Positions 7,959 to 15,822 of a stretch of 22,987 bases of DNA are shown one piece after another (the first letter of the stretch is position 1; each line of letters begins with the position of its first letter). The stretch is from the NCBI GenBank assembly GCA_964555675.1, contig CAZKTU010000090.1, positions 1 to 22,987 on the forward strand. Reading direction: 5' to 3'. This DNA comes from CAIWXH01 sp964555675. Lineage in GTDB: Bacteria > Chloroflexota > Chloroflexia > Chloroflexales > Chloroflexaceae. The notes under the pieces are model-generated. The model was not told the DNA's origin. It did no database searches and saw only the letters and a program-made list of their open reading frames with translations. A program made the position numbers and the translations under genes.

Positions 7959-8021
7959 TACACGCCCTCCTTACTATGTGCGCACGGTGTTTCGGCCGCC
8001 ACAATGGCGATTCTATCTCTG

Positions 8022-8050
8022 ATCGTACGTGTTGCACGCACGAGAGTCAA
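8022..8050 (-). promoter_or_regulatory. Promoter for the K+/H+ antiporter
   Basis: On the minus strand TTGACT (8045-8050), a 17-bp spacer and TACGAT (8022-8027) make a good sigma70-type promoter. The predicted leader is about 57 nt and contains a small hairpin (7997-8001 with 8005-8009) before the AAGGAGGG ribosome binding site. Confidence 0.6.
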
Positions 8051-8078
8051 GGTTGTCCGCCCGCCCGCCACGCCCGGC

Positions 8079-8161
8079 CGGTAAACCGGCGGGCTAGCGC
8101 TACGAAGCCCGCCTGCGCGGGCTCCGCCAGGCCGCGTAGGTGGGCTCCGGGCAGTTTACCG
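8079..8161. repeat. Palindromic repeat element (REP/MITE-like) between msrQ and the antiporter
   Basis: The element is bounded by an 8-bp inverted repeat, CGGTAAAC (8079-8086) and GTTTACCG (8154-8161). Inside is a perfect 7-bp hairpin, AGCCCGC-CTGC-GCGGGCT (8106-8123), with further GGGCT/AGCCC pairings. It starts 12 bp past the msrQ stop. The sequence style ('GAAGCCCGCCTGCGCGGGCT') is like non-coding palindromic elements that recur in many copies in GC-rich environmental genomes. Only one copy is present here, so its repetitive nature is inferred. It may serve as a terminator for msrQ. Confidence 0.55.
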
Positions 8162-8172
8162 CCCCGCCGTAG

Positions 8173-8811
8173 CTACCCTGTGCGGCCGCGGCGGCGGGCG
8201 CGGGCCAGGCTCTGACGAATGGCCGGCAGGCGCAGCACGAAGAGCAGCGCCACCAGGGCGCCGAAGGCGATTGGAGCCGTGAGGAGGTCGCGGTCGAGCC
8301 AGTAGTAGTGCAGCACCGCCAGGGGCACGGCCAGGTAGACCAGCCGGTGGAGGGCGCGCCAGCGCGGCCCGAGTCGGCGTTGCCAGCCGTCGGTCGAGGT
8401 GAGGGCCAGGGGGATCAAGGCGACCAGGGCGATCAGGCCGACCGTCATGGCGCGGCGCTCGCCCAGGTCGCGCCAGATCAGCTCGAGGTCGAAGCCGCTC
8501 TCGTACCATGCGTAGACCAGCAGGTGGGCGAGGGCGTATAGGAAGGCGTAGACGCCCAGGGCGCGGCGCACCTGCAGCGGCTCGCGGCGCCCGCTCAGCG
8601 TGGTCAGGGGTGTTGCGGCGAAGGCGGCCACGAGCAGTACCAGGGCCACCAGGCCGCTGCGCAGCATCAGATAGCGCTCGAGGTTGATCGGCAGCGCCCC
8701 GGCCAGGGCTTGCAGCGCGAGGATCGGCAGGGGCGCCAGGGCCAGCCCGTGGGCCAGGAGGCGGTGCCAGTTGGCGCGCAGCCAGGGCGTCGTGTTTGCA
8801 GCTGGTGTCAT
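8173..8811 (-). CDS. msrQ: MsrQ-type haem-b membrane protein (ferric reductase-like domain)
   Basis: This 212-residue protein has about six membrane segments. The pattern 'RSGLVAL...TPLTTLSGRREPLQVRR.LG' and 'YAFLYALAHLLVY', then 'LTSTDGWQRRLGPRWRALHRLVYLAVPLAVLHYYW', matches MsrQ (YedZ). The histidines in 'AHLL', 'LHRL' and 'VLHY' are the expected haem b ligands. MsrQ passes electrons from the quinone pool or a flavin reductase to the periplasmic methionine sulfoxide reductase MsrP. No msrP lies within the window; instead the upstream gene encodes a DUF3500 lipoprotein. A longer frame reaches 8907, but the ATG at 8811 gives the family N-terminus. No ribosome binding site is clear. Confidence 0.85.
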   Translation of the reverse strand: MTPAANTTPWLRANWHRLLAHGLALAPLPILALQALAGALPINLERYLMLRSGLVALVLLVAAFAATPLTTLSGRREPLQVRRALGVYAFLYALAHLLVYAWYESGFDLELIWRDLGERRAMTVGLIALVALIPLALTSTDGWQRRLGPRWRALHRLVYLAVPLAVLHYYWLDRDLLTAPIAFGALVALLFVLRLPAIRQSLARARRRGRTG

Positions 8812-8907
8812 GATGGTACAACAGCGGGCCAGGGCAGGGTGCGGCGAGGGGTTCCCCGAAGCTGCGTCACGGGAGAGTCGCATGCCGCACGCATGGCCTG
8901 CGAGCAT

Positions 8908-10059
8908 CTACCCCAGATGCCGGGCAAAATCCTCGTCGAAGTCGCGCCAGACGCTATGGATGTGGGTGCCGCCATTGCGCGAGTTGTCGAACTCGAGCAG
9001 GAAGGTCGGCCCTTGCAGCCGGTAGTAGTGGGGGCGCTGGGGCTCGAGCGGCCCCGCCCAGCCGAAGCGGATCTGCGGGCGGCCCGCCGCCTCGAGGCGC
9101 CCGAGCAGCGGCGCGGCCACCGCCTCGGGCAGCGTGCCCAAATAGGCGGCGATAATCTCGTCGATCAGCCCCTGCTGCGGCGCGTCGAGGTCGCCATAGG
9201 CCACGCCAACCGGGTCGAGGGGGGCCACGGCCGGCTCGTTCTGGGTGACGTGGCGGGTCAGGGTGCGCGTGTCGAAGATCGCCTGGTCGCGGGCGGGGCC
9301 CGCCAGCGAGACAACCAGCTCGCGGGCGGCGTCCTCCTCGCGCGGCATGGCTCGCAGGCCCGCGTCGCTGGTGGTGGGCCAGGCCCCGTGGAAGAAGGGG
9401 GCGGCGGTGACCGTCCCGCCGACCACGGCGTAGTGGCGCGAGAGGTGGTGCCCCTCCCAGCGCCAGCCCCAGGGGTCGGCGCCCGGCTCGCCGAAGACGG
9501 TGACGTAGTAGAGCTCGGGGTCGTTGCCGAGGGCGGCCTGGAGCGACATAATGTCGAGGGCCTTCTGGTAGCCCGTGGCCGAGGCGCCGCTCTGCAGGAG
9601 GGCCAGGGCGGCCGTACGCTGCTCGGGGCTCATGGCGTTCAGGGGCAGGCCGTTGCGGGGCACATTGCGCGGGGTCGTCCAGTGCCAGCGCACCCGCTCG
9701 GGGTCGGCGAAGGGGTAGACCGCGCTCGCGCGCTGCTCGGGGCTCAGGGCGGCGAGGAACTGGCCGGCGGCGAGGGCCATGGCCGAGCCGAGGGCGGCCT
9801 GGGGGTCGGCGGTGGGCGCCGGCTCGGCGGTGGGGGCGGCGGTGGCGGCCTGGGCAGCAGCGGGCGCGGCGGTGGCTGCCACCGTAGGCGCTACGGTTGG
9901 CGCGACGGTGGGGGCGGCAGTGGGCGGTGGCGCTGCGGTGGGGGCCGTGGTGGGCGGGGTCTGGGCGGCGGGCGCCGGGGCGCAGGCGGCGAGGGCCCCG
10001 CCGAGGCCGCCGAGGGCCGCGAGGCGTAGGGCCTGGCGTCGAGTCAGCTTGCGCTCCAT
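8908..10059 (-). CDS. DUF3500 lipoprotein with twin-arginine-like signal
   Basis: The start at 10059 is supported by AGAAGGAGA a few bases upstream and by the signal it creates: Arg7-Arg8, a hydrophobic stretch and lipobox LAAC with Cys26. This suggests export, possibly by Tat, and lipid anchoring. Residues about 28-88 are an Ala/Pro/Thr-rich linker (TAAPTVAPTVAPTVAAT). The rest matches DUF3500 (PF12006), with 'DPWGWRWEGHHLSRHYAVV' near the middle and 'GGTHIHSVWRDFDEDFARHL' at the C-terminus. Conserved His residues in both motifs suggest a metal or haem site, but the family has no firmly known activity. The gene ends 96 bp before msrQ on the same strand, so the two are probably co-transcribed. 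Total length is 383 residues. Confidence 0.85.
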   Translation of the reverse strand: MERKLTRRQALRLAALGGLGGALAACAPAPAAQTPPTTAPTAAPPPTAAPTVAPTVAPTVAATAAPAAAQAATAAPTAEPAPTADPQAALGSAMALAAGQFLAALSPEQRASAVYPFADPERVRWHWTTPRNVPRNGLPLNAMSPEQRTAALALLQSGASATGYQKALDIMSLQAALGNDPELYYVTVFGEPGADPWGWRWEGHHLSRHYAVVGGTVTAAPFFHGAWPTTSDAGLRAMPREEDAARELVVSLAGPARDQAIFDTRTLTRHVTQNEPAVAPLDPVGVAYGDLDAPQQGLIDEIIAAYLGTLPEAVAAPLLGRLEAAGRPQIRFGWAGPLEPQRPHYYRLQGPTFLLEFDNSRNGGTHIHSVWRDFDEDFARHLG

Positions 10060-10074
10060 GGGTCTCCTTCTGAG

Positions 10075-10091
10075 GCCCGGGGGGCCCGGGC
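10075..10091. other. GC-rich hairpin in the DUF3500 leader
   Basis: GCCCGGG (10075-10081) and CCCGGGC (10085-10091) form a perfect 7-bp stem with loop GGG just upstream of the ribosome binding site of the DUF3500 gene. It could influence translation initiation. A role is not shown. Confidence 0.35.
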
Positions 10092-10165
10092 GTGCAAATG
10101 GCGGCGCATGCGCGCCGGCCGCTGCTTTTATCGTACCCCAGATCGGCGGGACGCGGGCCAAACCC

Positions 10166-10612
10166 TCAGCGATCGCTCAGGAAATGGCGATACTCGACCA
10201 TCAGACACTGGCTCTGCACGACCTTGATCCCGGCCTCGGCCAGGGCCTGGGCGACGCCGTCGTGCCTGATCCCCGACTGGAACCAGACCGCGTAGGGTTT
10301 GGCCGCCAGCATATCGTCGAGGTGGGCCGGCAGGTCGGCAGGGCGGCGAAAGACGTCGACGATGTCGATCGGGTCAGGCACGTCGGCGAGGCGATGGTAG
10401 ACCGGGCGCCCGAGGATGGTGGCGACGTCGCGGTCGAGGACGGGGACAGGGATGATCTCGAGCCCCATCTGTAGCAGGGCGGCGGGCACATAGTGGGCCG
10501 GCTTATAGTCCTGGCGCTCGGGGCGCATGCCGAGCACCGCCACGCGCCTGGTGCGCCGCAGCAGCTCCTGGATCGCCCCGTGGTCGGTCAGCAGATTGGC
10601 TTGATACTCCAT
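10166..10612 (-). CDS. CoA-binding domain protein (YccU-like, CoA_binding_2)
   Basis: This 148-residue single-domain protein has a Rossmann-like fold. 'RRTRRVAVLGMRPERQDYKPAHYVPAALLQMGLEIIPV' and 'VDVFRRPADLPAHLDDMLAAKPYAVWFQSGIRHDGVAQALAEAGIKVVQS' match the small CoA-binding proteins related to succinyl-CoA synthetase alpha. The conserved 'WFQSGI' and the final 'C.MVE' segment are family hallmarks. The cellular role is not established; these proteins bind CoA or acyl-CoA and may be regulatory. An extended -10 promoter (10642-10650) lies about 30 bp upstream and a purine-rich GGGGGTG serves as ribosome binding site. It follows the multihaem cytochrome gene but is separated from it by a terminator hairpin. 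Confidence 0.88.
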   Translation of the reverse strand: MEYQANLLTDHGAIQELLRRTRRVAVLGMRPERQDYKPAHYVPAALLQMGLEIIPVPVLDRDVATILGRPVYHRLADVPDPIDIVDVFRRPADLPAHLDDMLAAKPYAVWFQSGIRHDGVAQALAEAGIKVVQSQCLMVEYRHFLSDR

Positions 10613-10641
10613 GACAGCACCCCCTGGTAGTGGTTCGCTAC

Positions 10642-10650
10642 ATCATACCA
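10642..10650 (-). promoter_or_regulatory. Extended -10 promoter for the CoA-binding protein
   Basis: On the minus strand the sequence reads TGG-TATGAT, an extended -10 with five of six consensus bases. No good -35 is seen, as is usual for extended -10 promoters. The predicted leader is about 22 nt. Confidence 0.5.
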
Positions 10651-10662
10651 GAGAAGAATCAG

Positions 10663-10693
10663 CGAGGCGGCCACCAAACTGGTGGCCGCCTCG
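10663..10693 (-). terminator. Terminator hairpin after the multihaem cytochrome gene
   Basis: CGAGGCGGCCACCA (10663-10676) and TGGTGGCCGCCTCG (10680-10693) form a perfect 14-bp stem with a 3-nt loop. It begins 25 bp after the cytochrome stop. On the minus strand it is followed by a moderately U-rich stretch (CTGATTCTTCTCT). Confidence 0.75.
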
Positions 10694-10717
10694 CCGTCCG
10701 TCACTGGCGAGCTGAGC

Positions 10718-13700
10718 CTAGCGCCTGGTCGTGCCCTGCACGGTCTCGGACGGGGCCGAGCTGCCGTTGCGGTTGCGGGCGACGACGTAGTAGGCGTAGG
10801 TCGTGTTGGGGTTCAGGTTCTGGTCGCGGTAGCTGGTGAAGTTCGAGTTCGCCGTGCCGACCTGATTGAACTGGCCGACCGTACCGTTGGTGACCACCGC
10901 GCGGAAGATGAGGAAGTTCTCCTCGTTGACCGAGTTGTCGCGCCAGCGCAGGGTCAGGGTGGTTCGGCTCGGGTTACCGACCGTCAGGCCCGAGGGCGCC
11001 TGCGGGATCTCGCCCGGGGTGACCACGCTCACCGCCGTGCTGGCGAGCGAGGTCGCCGTCACGTTGTTTCTGGTCACATAGGCGCTGACCCGGTACAGGT
11101 AGGTGGTCTTGGGCTGGGCCGTGGCGTCGCTGTAGCTGCGCGCGCCGCGGTTTGGCCTAGCGATCACGGCGAAGACCGGGTCGCCCACGCCGTTGGTGTC
11201 CACGGCCCGCTCGACGATGAAGCCGGCCGTGGGGGGCGCGTTGTTGGGCCAGTTGTAGCTCCAGCGCAGCTCGACCGGGATGTTGACCGGCGTGATGACG
11301 CGGAAGTTACTGGGCGTGGCGGGCGGGGCCGGCGGCGTGGTCAGTTGGAGCAGGTTGGAGCTGACCGCGCCCGCGCCGTTGAAGGCCGTCACCCTGTAGG
11401 CGTAGGTGGTCTGCGGGGCGACGCTTGAGTCGGCGAAGCTCGTGACACCGCCTGCGACCGGCGAACCCTGGAGCTGGGCGAAGGCGCCGACCACGCCATT
11501 GGTCACCGGGGCTCGCTCGATGCGGTAGCCGTCCACCGTGCCGCCCGCCGCGCTCCAGAACAGGCTCACCTGCGGCCCTGGCATGAAGGCCGAGGCCAGC
11601 ACGATCGGGCCGGTCGGGGCGCCGCCGGTCTTGGCCTGGATGGGCAGACTGGGCAGCGAGACGCCGATCGGGTTGAAGGCGCGCACCTGGTAGTTGTAGG
11701 TCTTGCCGCCTACCAGGCCGTTGGTGTCGGTCCACTGCACACCGCCGGTTGCGCCGCCGGCCTTCGGGCTGTCGATGCGGGCCACCTCGACGAAGTCGGC
11801 GGTCGGGGGCACGTCCTGGCGCTCGATGATGAAGCCCGTCTCGTTGTCGGCCATGTCGAACCACGAGAGGGTGATCGTGTTCGCCGTCGCGCTCACGAAG
11901 GTCAGCTGCTCGGGCGCCAGCGGCAGGTCGCCGGGGGTGGTGGCCGAGACCACGCCTGACATGCTCGAGCCCTTGCCGTTGAAGGCCTCGACCTTGTAGG
12001 CGTAGGTCTTGCCCACGTTCAGACCGTCGTTGCGGAAGCTCAGGCGCGCGTTGCTCGCCCGCTCGGCGGCGGTCGGGTAGTAGACCTTCAGGGTGTCCCA
12101 CGAGGCGGTCGCGTCACTCAGGCCGTAGCGGGTCCAGATGACGTAGCCGTCGGCGTTAGGCACCTGGTTCCAGCTCACGTCGATCGCGAAGGGGTCGAAG
12201 GGCGCGGCGGCGACGCCCGGAGCGGCGGGTGCGGCGCTCTGGGTTGTGCTGGCGGCGTCGACCTGGAAGGGCTCGCCCTTGCCGGTGAGCAGCCAGGCGG
12301 CGTAGGCGACGCCGCCCCAGTTGTCGCGCAGGGCCGCGCCGTCGAGGGCCTTGAGCTGGCCGAAGCTGGCGATCTCAGGCAGGGTGGTCTGGCCGTTGAC
12401 ATACGCGACCACAACGTCGCTCAGGTAGGTGGGCGTGAGCGGGTAGTTGGGCTCGTAGATGCTGGGCGGGCCCTCGGGGCGCACGTTCGAGTTGTCGCTC
12501 GTGCGCAGGTGCTCCATGTGCTCGCGGCTGTGGGTCTGCCAGTAGACCTCGGCGCGGGCGTTGAGGACGGCGTTGGCCGGGGCGTCGAAGGTGTAGGTGA
12601 CGATGTCGTAGTTCTGGCCGTCGCCGAAGCGCTCGCTGTCGAGGGTCGGCACGAAGGTGGCCGGGTCGTAGGTGTAGAAGCGCGTGCCCGACTCAAAGTA
12701 CTCGGCCTTGTTGTAGCCGGCCGGCGGGATGCGGTTGTCGAAGATCACCACGTCGTTGAGCAGGCTGACCGACGGGGCGCAGCTGGTGTACGCGCCGGCG
12801 GCGTCCTTCTTGCAGGTCGCCGTGACCTTCTCGTAGACCATCACCGCGTTGCTGCCGCTGTCGATGGTGTTACCGAGGGCGCGGGTGAAGCCGGTGCTGC
12901 CGGCGTCGGTCTTGAGCGTGGCGCTATTCTGGTCGTAGACGCCCGACTGGTAGACCGTGGCGCCGCTGCCGTCGGTGACGTTCAGGCTGAGCCAGAAGCG
13001 GCGGCCGTCGGGGTAGCCGGTGGGGATGCGGTGGCCGGAGGTGTTGGTCACCTTAACCTGGAGCTCCCACTTGCCGGTGGTGGCGTTATAGGTGGGGGCC
13101 TTGACGATCTCGACGTTGAGCGCATTGCGCAGCTGCAGCTCGGTGTTGCGGATGGTGCGGTCGTAGCTGTTGTCGCGGCTCGACATCAGACCGGGGAAGA
13201 CGCGCGTATCGCGGCCGGTCGGGGCGCCGATGATTTCGAGGTCGACCTCGGGGTAGAGGATCTTCATCATCGCCGGGAGGTCGCGGTTGGCGCCGGCCAG
13301 CTTGTGGACGGTGGTGCCGCCGTTGGGGTTGCGGTCTTTGCCGTACGGGGCCCAGCCGACCAGGGTCGGGTCGGCGTTCAGGGTCACCGGGGCATTGTCC
13401 GCGTACTCATGCTTGAGCGAACCGGCGTGGCAGCTCTGGCAAGTCTGGTTGCTGGCGCCGTAGCTCGAGTACTTCCACTCGGTGTAGGTGCGCTGCTCGG
13501 GCATGCCGTGGTTGAGCACCGGGATGGTCAGGTCGTGGCACGAGCCGCAGAACTCGGCCGAGCGGATGAAGTCGCCCTTGAAGGTGGGGTGCTCGAGCGA
13601 GATGGCCTGCTGCGAGAAGTTGGGCGTGCCGTCGGGGTTGCTGGGCGGGGCGATCGGCACCTCGAAGTGGATCGGCACCGAGCCGTCGGGGTTGTAGACG

Positions 13701-14638
13701 ATCTCTTGCCCGACGCTATTGAACTGCGGCATGCCGCTCGGCACGGGGTTCTTGATGCCTGTGTAGCCCGTGGGGTAGATGCCGTAGGTCTGGCCGGTGT
13801 ACATAACGCGGTTCTCGCTGTCTTTCAGCGGGACATCGCTATAGTAGACCTGGACCGAGCCGGCGTACTTGCCGCCGTAGGCCATGCCGTCGTTGTACTG
13901 CAGGGTCGCGTCGCCGAGGGGGTCGCCCTTCTGGGGGCCGTTGGGGTAGGGCAGGCCCGCGTGGGGCCAGTCCTTGAAGCCGGCCATCATGTTGAAGGCG
14001 GGGTCGGCGCCGACCAGGGTCTGGAGGGCATCGACGTCGGCCTGGGTGGCGCTGCCGGCGGGCTTGAGGCCGCCGATCTCCTGCATCTCGACCGAGCCGA
14101 TCGCGCGGTGGCAGGTCTCGCACGAGATGCCCTCGTCGTCGGTGGAGGCGAGGATGGAGTGGATCATAGTGCTGCCGTTGCCCTGGCCGGCCATGGCCGG
14201 GTCGAAGCGGCCCGAGAGCCAGCCGTTGGGGCTGTGGCAGCGGAAGCAGATATTCGCGCCGCCGTCTTGCCCGGTGAGGCTGCGGACGGTCTCGTTGATG
14301 ATCATCGCGTTGGCGCGGAAGATCGGGTCGCGGGCCGAGGAGGCCATGTTCGAGCCGGCCCAGTTGCCGTAGTGGCCGACCTGCTGGTCGACCGTGCCGC
14401 CGTGACATGCGCCGCAGGTCACGGGGAACTCGAAGACGTTAAAGGGGGCCGGGAAGGTGATATTGCCCAGCTCTTGGGCCTGGGTGCCGGGGTTGGGGAC
14501 GGCGGTGCCGACGGGCATGGTCTTGCCCCCCGGCAGGGCGGCATAGGCGATGCCGATGCCGAACAGTAGGAAGCTCGCTATGGTTGCGAGCAGGCGGAGG
14601 CTAAGCCTGCTGGTGAGCAGGCGTACAATAGTAGCCAT
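10718..14638 (-). CDS. Exported pentahaem c-type cytochrome with five fibronectin type III domains
   Basis: This 1306-residue protein begins with a signal peptide ending near 'GIAYAAL' (residues 1-34). Five CxxCH haem-binding motifs lie in the first third: Cys75-His79 (CGACH), Cys131-His135 (CFRCH), Cys173-His177 (CETCH), Cys364-His368 (CGSCH) and Cys400-His404 (CQSCH). Residues about 500-790 form a beta-rich region with 'SGHRIPTGYPDGRRFWL', resembling the C-terminal part of other multihaem cytochromes. Five FN3 domains follow from about 805, 905, 1006, 1104 and 1209, each with 'TYAY.V.AFN' or similar and a TTP-like linker. No C-terminal anchor or sorting signal is evident. It probably acts in electron transfer at or beyond the cell surface, with FN3 domains for attachment or spacing. 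Electron donor and acceptor are unknown. A lipoprotein gene precedes it by 26 bp. Confidence 0.88.
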   Translation of the reverse strand: MATIVRLLTSRLSLRLLATIASFLLFGIGIAYAALPGGKTMPVGTAVPNPGTQAQELGNITFPAPFNVFEFPVTCGACHGGTVDQQVGHYGNWAGSNMASSARDPIFRANAMIINETVRSLTGQDGGANICFRCHSPNGWLSGRFDPAMAGQGNGSTMIHSILASTDDEGISCETCHRAIGSVEMQEIGGLKPAGSATQADVDALQTLVGADPAFNMMAGFKDWPHAGLPYPNGPQKGDPLGDATLQYNDGMAYGGKYAGSVQVYYSDVPLKDSENRVMYTGQTYGIYPTGYTGIKNPVPSGMPQFNSVGQEIVYNPDGSVPIHFEVPIAPPSNPDGTPNFSQQAISLEHPTFKGDFIRSAEFCGSCHDLTIPVLNHGMPEQRTYTEWKYSSYGASNQTCQSCHAGSLKHEYADNAPVTLNADPTLVGWAPYGKDRNPNGGTTVHKLAGANRDLPAMMKILYPEVDLEIIGAPTGRDTRVFPGLMSSRDNSYDRTIRNTELQLRNALNVEIVKAPTYNATTGKWELQVKVTNTSGHRIPTGYPDGRRFWLSLNVTDGSGATVYQSGVYDQNSATLKTDAGSTGFTRALGNTIDSGSNAVMVYEKVTATCKKDAAGAYTSCAPSVSLLNDVVIFDNRIPPAGYNKAEYFESGTRFYTYDPATFVPTLDSERFGDGQNYDIVTYTFDAPANAVLNARAEVYWQTHSREHMEHLRTSDNSNVRPEGPPSIYEPNYPLTPTYLSDVVVAYVNGQTTLPEIASFGQLKALDGAALRDNWGGVAYAAWLLTGKGEPFQVDAASTTQSAAPAAPGVAAAPFDPFAIDVSWNQVPNADGYVIWTRYGLSDATASWDTLKVYYPTAAERASNARLSFRNDGLNVGKTYAYKVEAFNGKGSSMSGVVSATTPGDLPLAPEQLTFVSATANTITLSWFDMADNETGFIIERQDVPPTADFVEVARIDSPKAGGATGGVQWTDTNGLVGGKTYNYQVRAFNPIGVSLPSLPIQAKTGGAPTGPIVLASAFMPGPQVSLFWSAAGGTVDGYRIERAPVTNGVVGAFAQLQGSPVAGGVTSFADSSVAPQTTYAYRVTAFNGAGAVSSNLLQLTTPPAPPATPSNFRVITPVNIPVELRWSYNWPNNAPPTAGFIVERAVDTNGVGDPVFAVIARPNRGARSYSDATAQPKTTYLYRVSAYVTRNNVTATSLASTAVSVVTPGEIPQAPSGLTVGNPSRTTLTLRWRDNSVNEENFLIFRAVVTNGTVGQFNQVGTANSNFTSYRDQNLNPNTTYAYYVVARNRNGSSAPSETVQGTTRR

Positions 14639-14664
14639 TTCTTCCCCCCAAACTATGCGGCTGC

Positions 14665-15369
14665 TTATGGCGCTCGTCGGTCGAGGACGAGCGTGAGCAG
14701 ACCCCCGCCGCGATCGGGGTCAAGGCTGAGTGTGCCGGCCCCGCGGGCCCAGACGCCGTTCACCCGCGCAATGGGCAAGGTGATGGGGAGCATGAGGGCC
14801 TGGCCGGGCTTGGTCGGGTCGAGGTCGAGCTTCGTCACCAGCACGCCGGTGACGACGCCGGGCGGCTGGCGCTGGCGAACAGCGGGGGTCGGCACCGTCG
14901 GGTCGGTGAGCGTCCAGTTGCCGCTGATGTACCAGCTGCCCGCCGGCTGGCCCGGAAGATCCTGGTTGGGCCAGAAGGCGCCAAGGACAAGCTGGAATTT
15001 GCCCTCCTTCATGAGTGTGCCCGCGGTGGCCGTAGCCTTGCCCGTGAGCACGTAGTTGCTGACCAGGGTGCCTTCGGGCAGCTCTGAGCTGGTGCCGGCG
15101 TAGAAGGTGGTGAGCTCGCTGAGCTGCCAGGCGCTGGTCTCGCTTTGGCCTGGCGCGCCGGCTGACGAGGCCGGCGACGTAGCGGCGGACAATCCCGGGT
15201 CGAGGGTGGGGAGCGGCGTCGTGGCTGTGACATTGGCTGCCACATGGCCTCCTGTCAGGGGCGCGGGCGCATCCTCCCTGCCGGCGGCGGGGCCGGCAGC
15301 GCACGCGACAAGGGTGGCCAGAGCCACGACGCCGAACAGGCTTGTCAGGGTGTGCGGATAGCTGGACAT
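14665..15369 (-). CDS. Lipoprotein of unknown function, upstream partner of the multihaem cytochrome
   Basis: This protein of about 234 residues has a signal ending in lipobox LVAC, followed by AAGPAAGREDAP and a Ser/Ala/Pro-rich spacer. The rest is a small beta-rich domain: 'WQLSELTTFYAGTSSELPEGTLVSNYVLTGKATATAGTLMKEGKFQLVLGAFWPNQDLPGQPAGSWYISGNWTLTD' and later 'ANGVW..GAGTLSLDPDRGGGLLTLVLD'-like strands. I do not recognise the family. Its position 26 bp ahead of the cytochrome gene suggests joint expression and perhaps a role in anchoring or assembling the cytochrome. The start at 15369 gives the cleaner signal peptide; ATG at 15390 is an alternative. Neither has a good ribosome binding site. 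Confidence 0.75.
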   Translation of the reverse strand: MSSYPHTLTSLFGVVALATLVACAAGPAAGREDAPAPLTGGHVAANVTATTPLPTLDPGLSAATSPASSAGAPGQSETSAWQLSELTTFYAGTSSELPEGTLVSNYVLTGKATATAGTLMKEGKFQLVLGAFWPNQDLPGQPAGSWYISGNWTLTDPTVPTPAVRQRQPPGVVTGVLVTKLDLDPTKPGQALMLPITLPIARVNGVWARGAGTLSLDPDRGGGLLTLVLDRRAP

Positions 15370-15481
15370 GACGATGTCTAGGGCCGCCATGGGGCGGCGC
15401 TGCTGGCCTGGCTTGACTGAATAGCCGGGCTCGTGACGCCTGCCGGTTGTAGCATGAGGGTGTGATGTGGGAAGGCAATGC

Positions 15482-15772
15482 TATTGTAAGGCAATTGTTG
15501 TTGCTCGTGAATAGCAGAAGTCCTGTGTGGAGGGTTGATAAGTGCTGTGCAAAGGCTGAAAATGGTGATGGTGAATAGATTGTTACTAATTATATTGGCA
15601 ACATAGGGGTCTGAATGTGGATTATTGGAATATTCTAAATATGTGAAAGATTGATCGAAGAATGAAACCGAGGGAATAGCGGCTGTGTGATCGCCTGAGG
15701 CTTCAAGGAAGATGGATTATTGGTGTTTATGTTGGTTTAAGCTTATTCCAAGCTTATTCCAAGAAAATAAAA
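15482..15772. other. AT-rich intergenic region without genes
   Basis: About 290 bp have much lower G+C than the surroundings (about 40% by eye). I find no credible ORF or RNA gene. It contains an adjacent 11-bp direct repeat (AAGCTTATTCC at 15739-15749 and 15750-15760), a spaced one (TGGATTATTGG at 15618-15628 and 15713-15723) and a GAATATTC palindrome around 15628-15636. It could be an upstream regulatory region, a bent UP-element tract or a relic of inserted DNA. Confidence 0.6.
15483..15511 (-). promoter_or_regulatory. Candidate promoter for the lipoprotein-cytochrome operon
   Basis: On the minus strand TTCACG (15506-15511), 17 bp, then TACAAT (15483-15488): four and five of six consensus bases. 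The leader would be about 105 nt. Other AT-rich hexamers nearby could compete, so the choice is tentative. Confidence 0.4.
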
Positions 15773-15805
15773 AGCGGGTCCGGCGTTATAAACGCCGGAC
15801 CCGCT
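15773..15805 (-). terminator. Strong intrinsic terminator of the V4R gene
   Basis: AGCGGGTCCGGCGTT (15773-15787) pairs perfectly with AACGCCGGACCCGCT (15791-15805), a 15-bp stem with a 3-nt loop. On the minus strand it is followed directly by TTTTATTTTCTT. It starts 17 bp after the V4R stop. This is the clearest rho-independent terminator in the window. Confidence 0.92.
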
Positions 15806-15822
15806 GAGACTGCCGTCACGCG

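Noticed and set aside
7959..8015. Riboswitch in the antiporter leader
   Set aside because: The leader is only about 57 nt with one 5-bp hairpin, too small and simple for a known c-di-AMP or other riboswitch.
12509..14569. 686-residue open frame on the plus strand
   Set aside because: It is antisense to the multihaem cytochrome, whose CxxCH and FN3 motifs are unmistakable. The plus frame is Gly/Ala/Val/Arg-rich without family motifs, as expected for GC-rich shadow frames.
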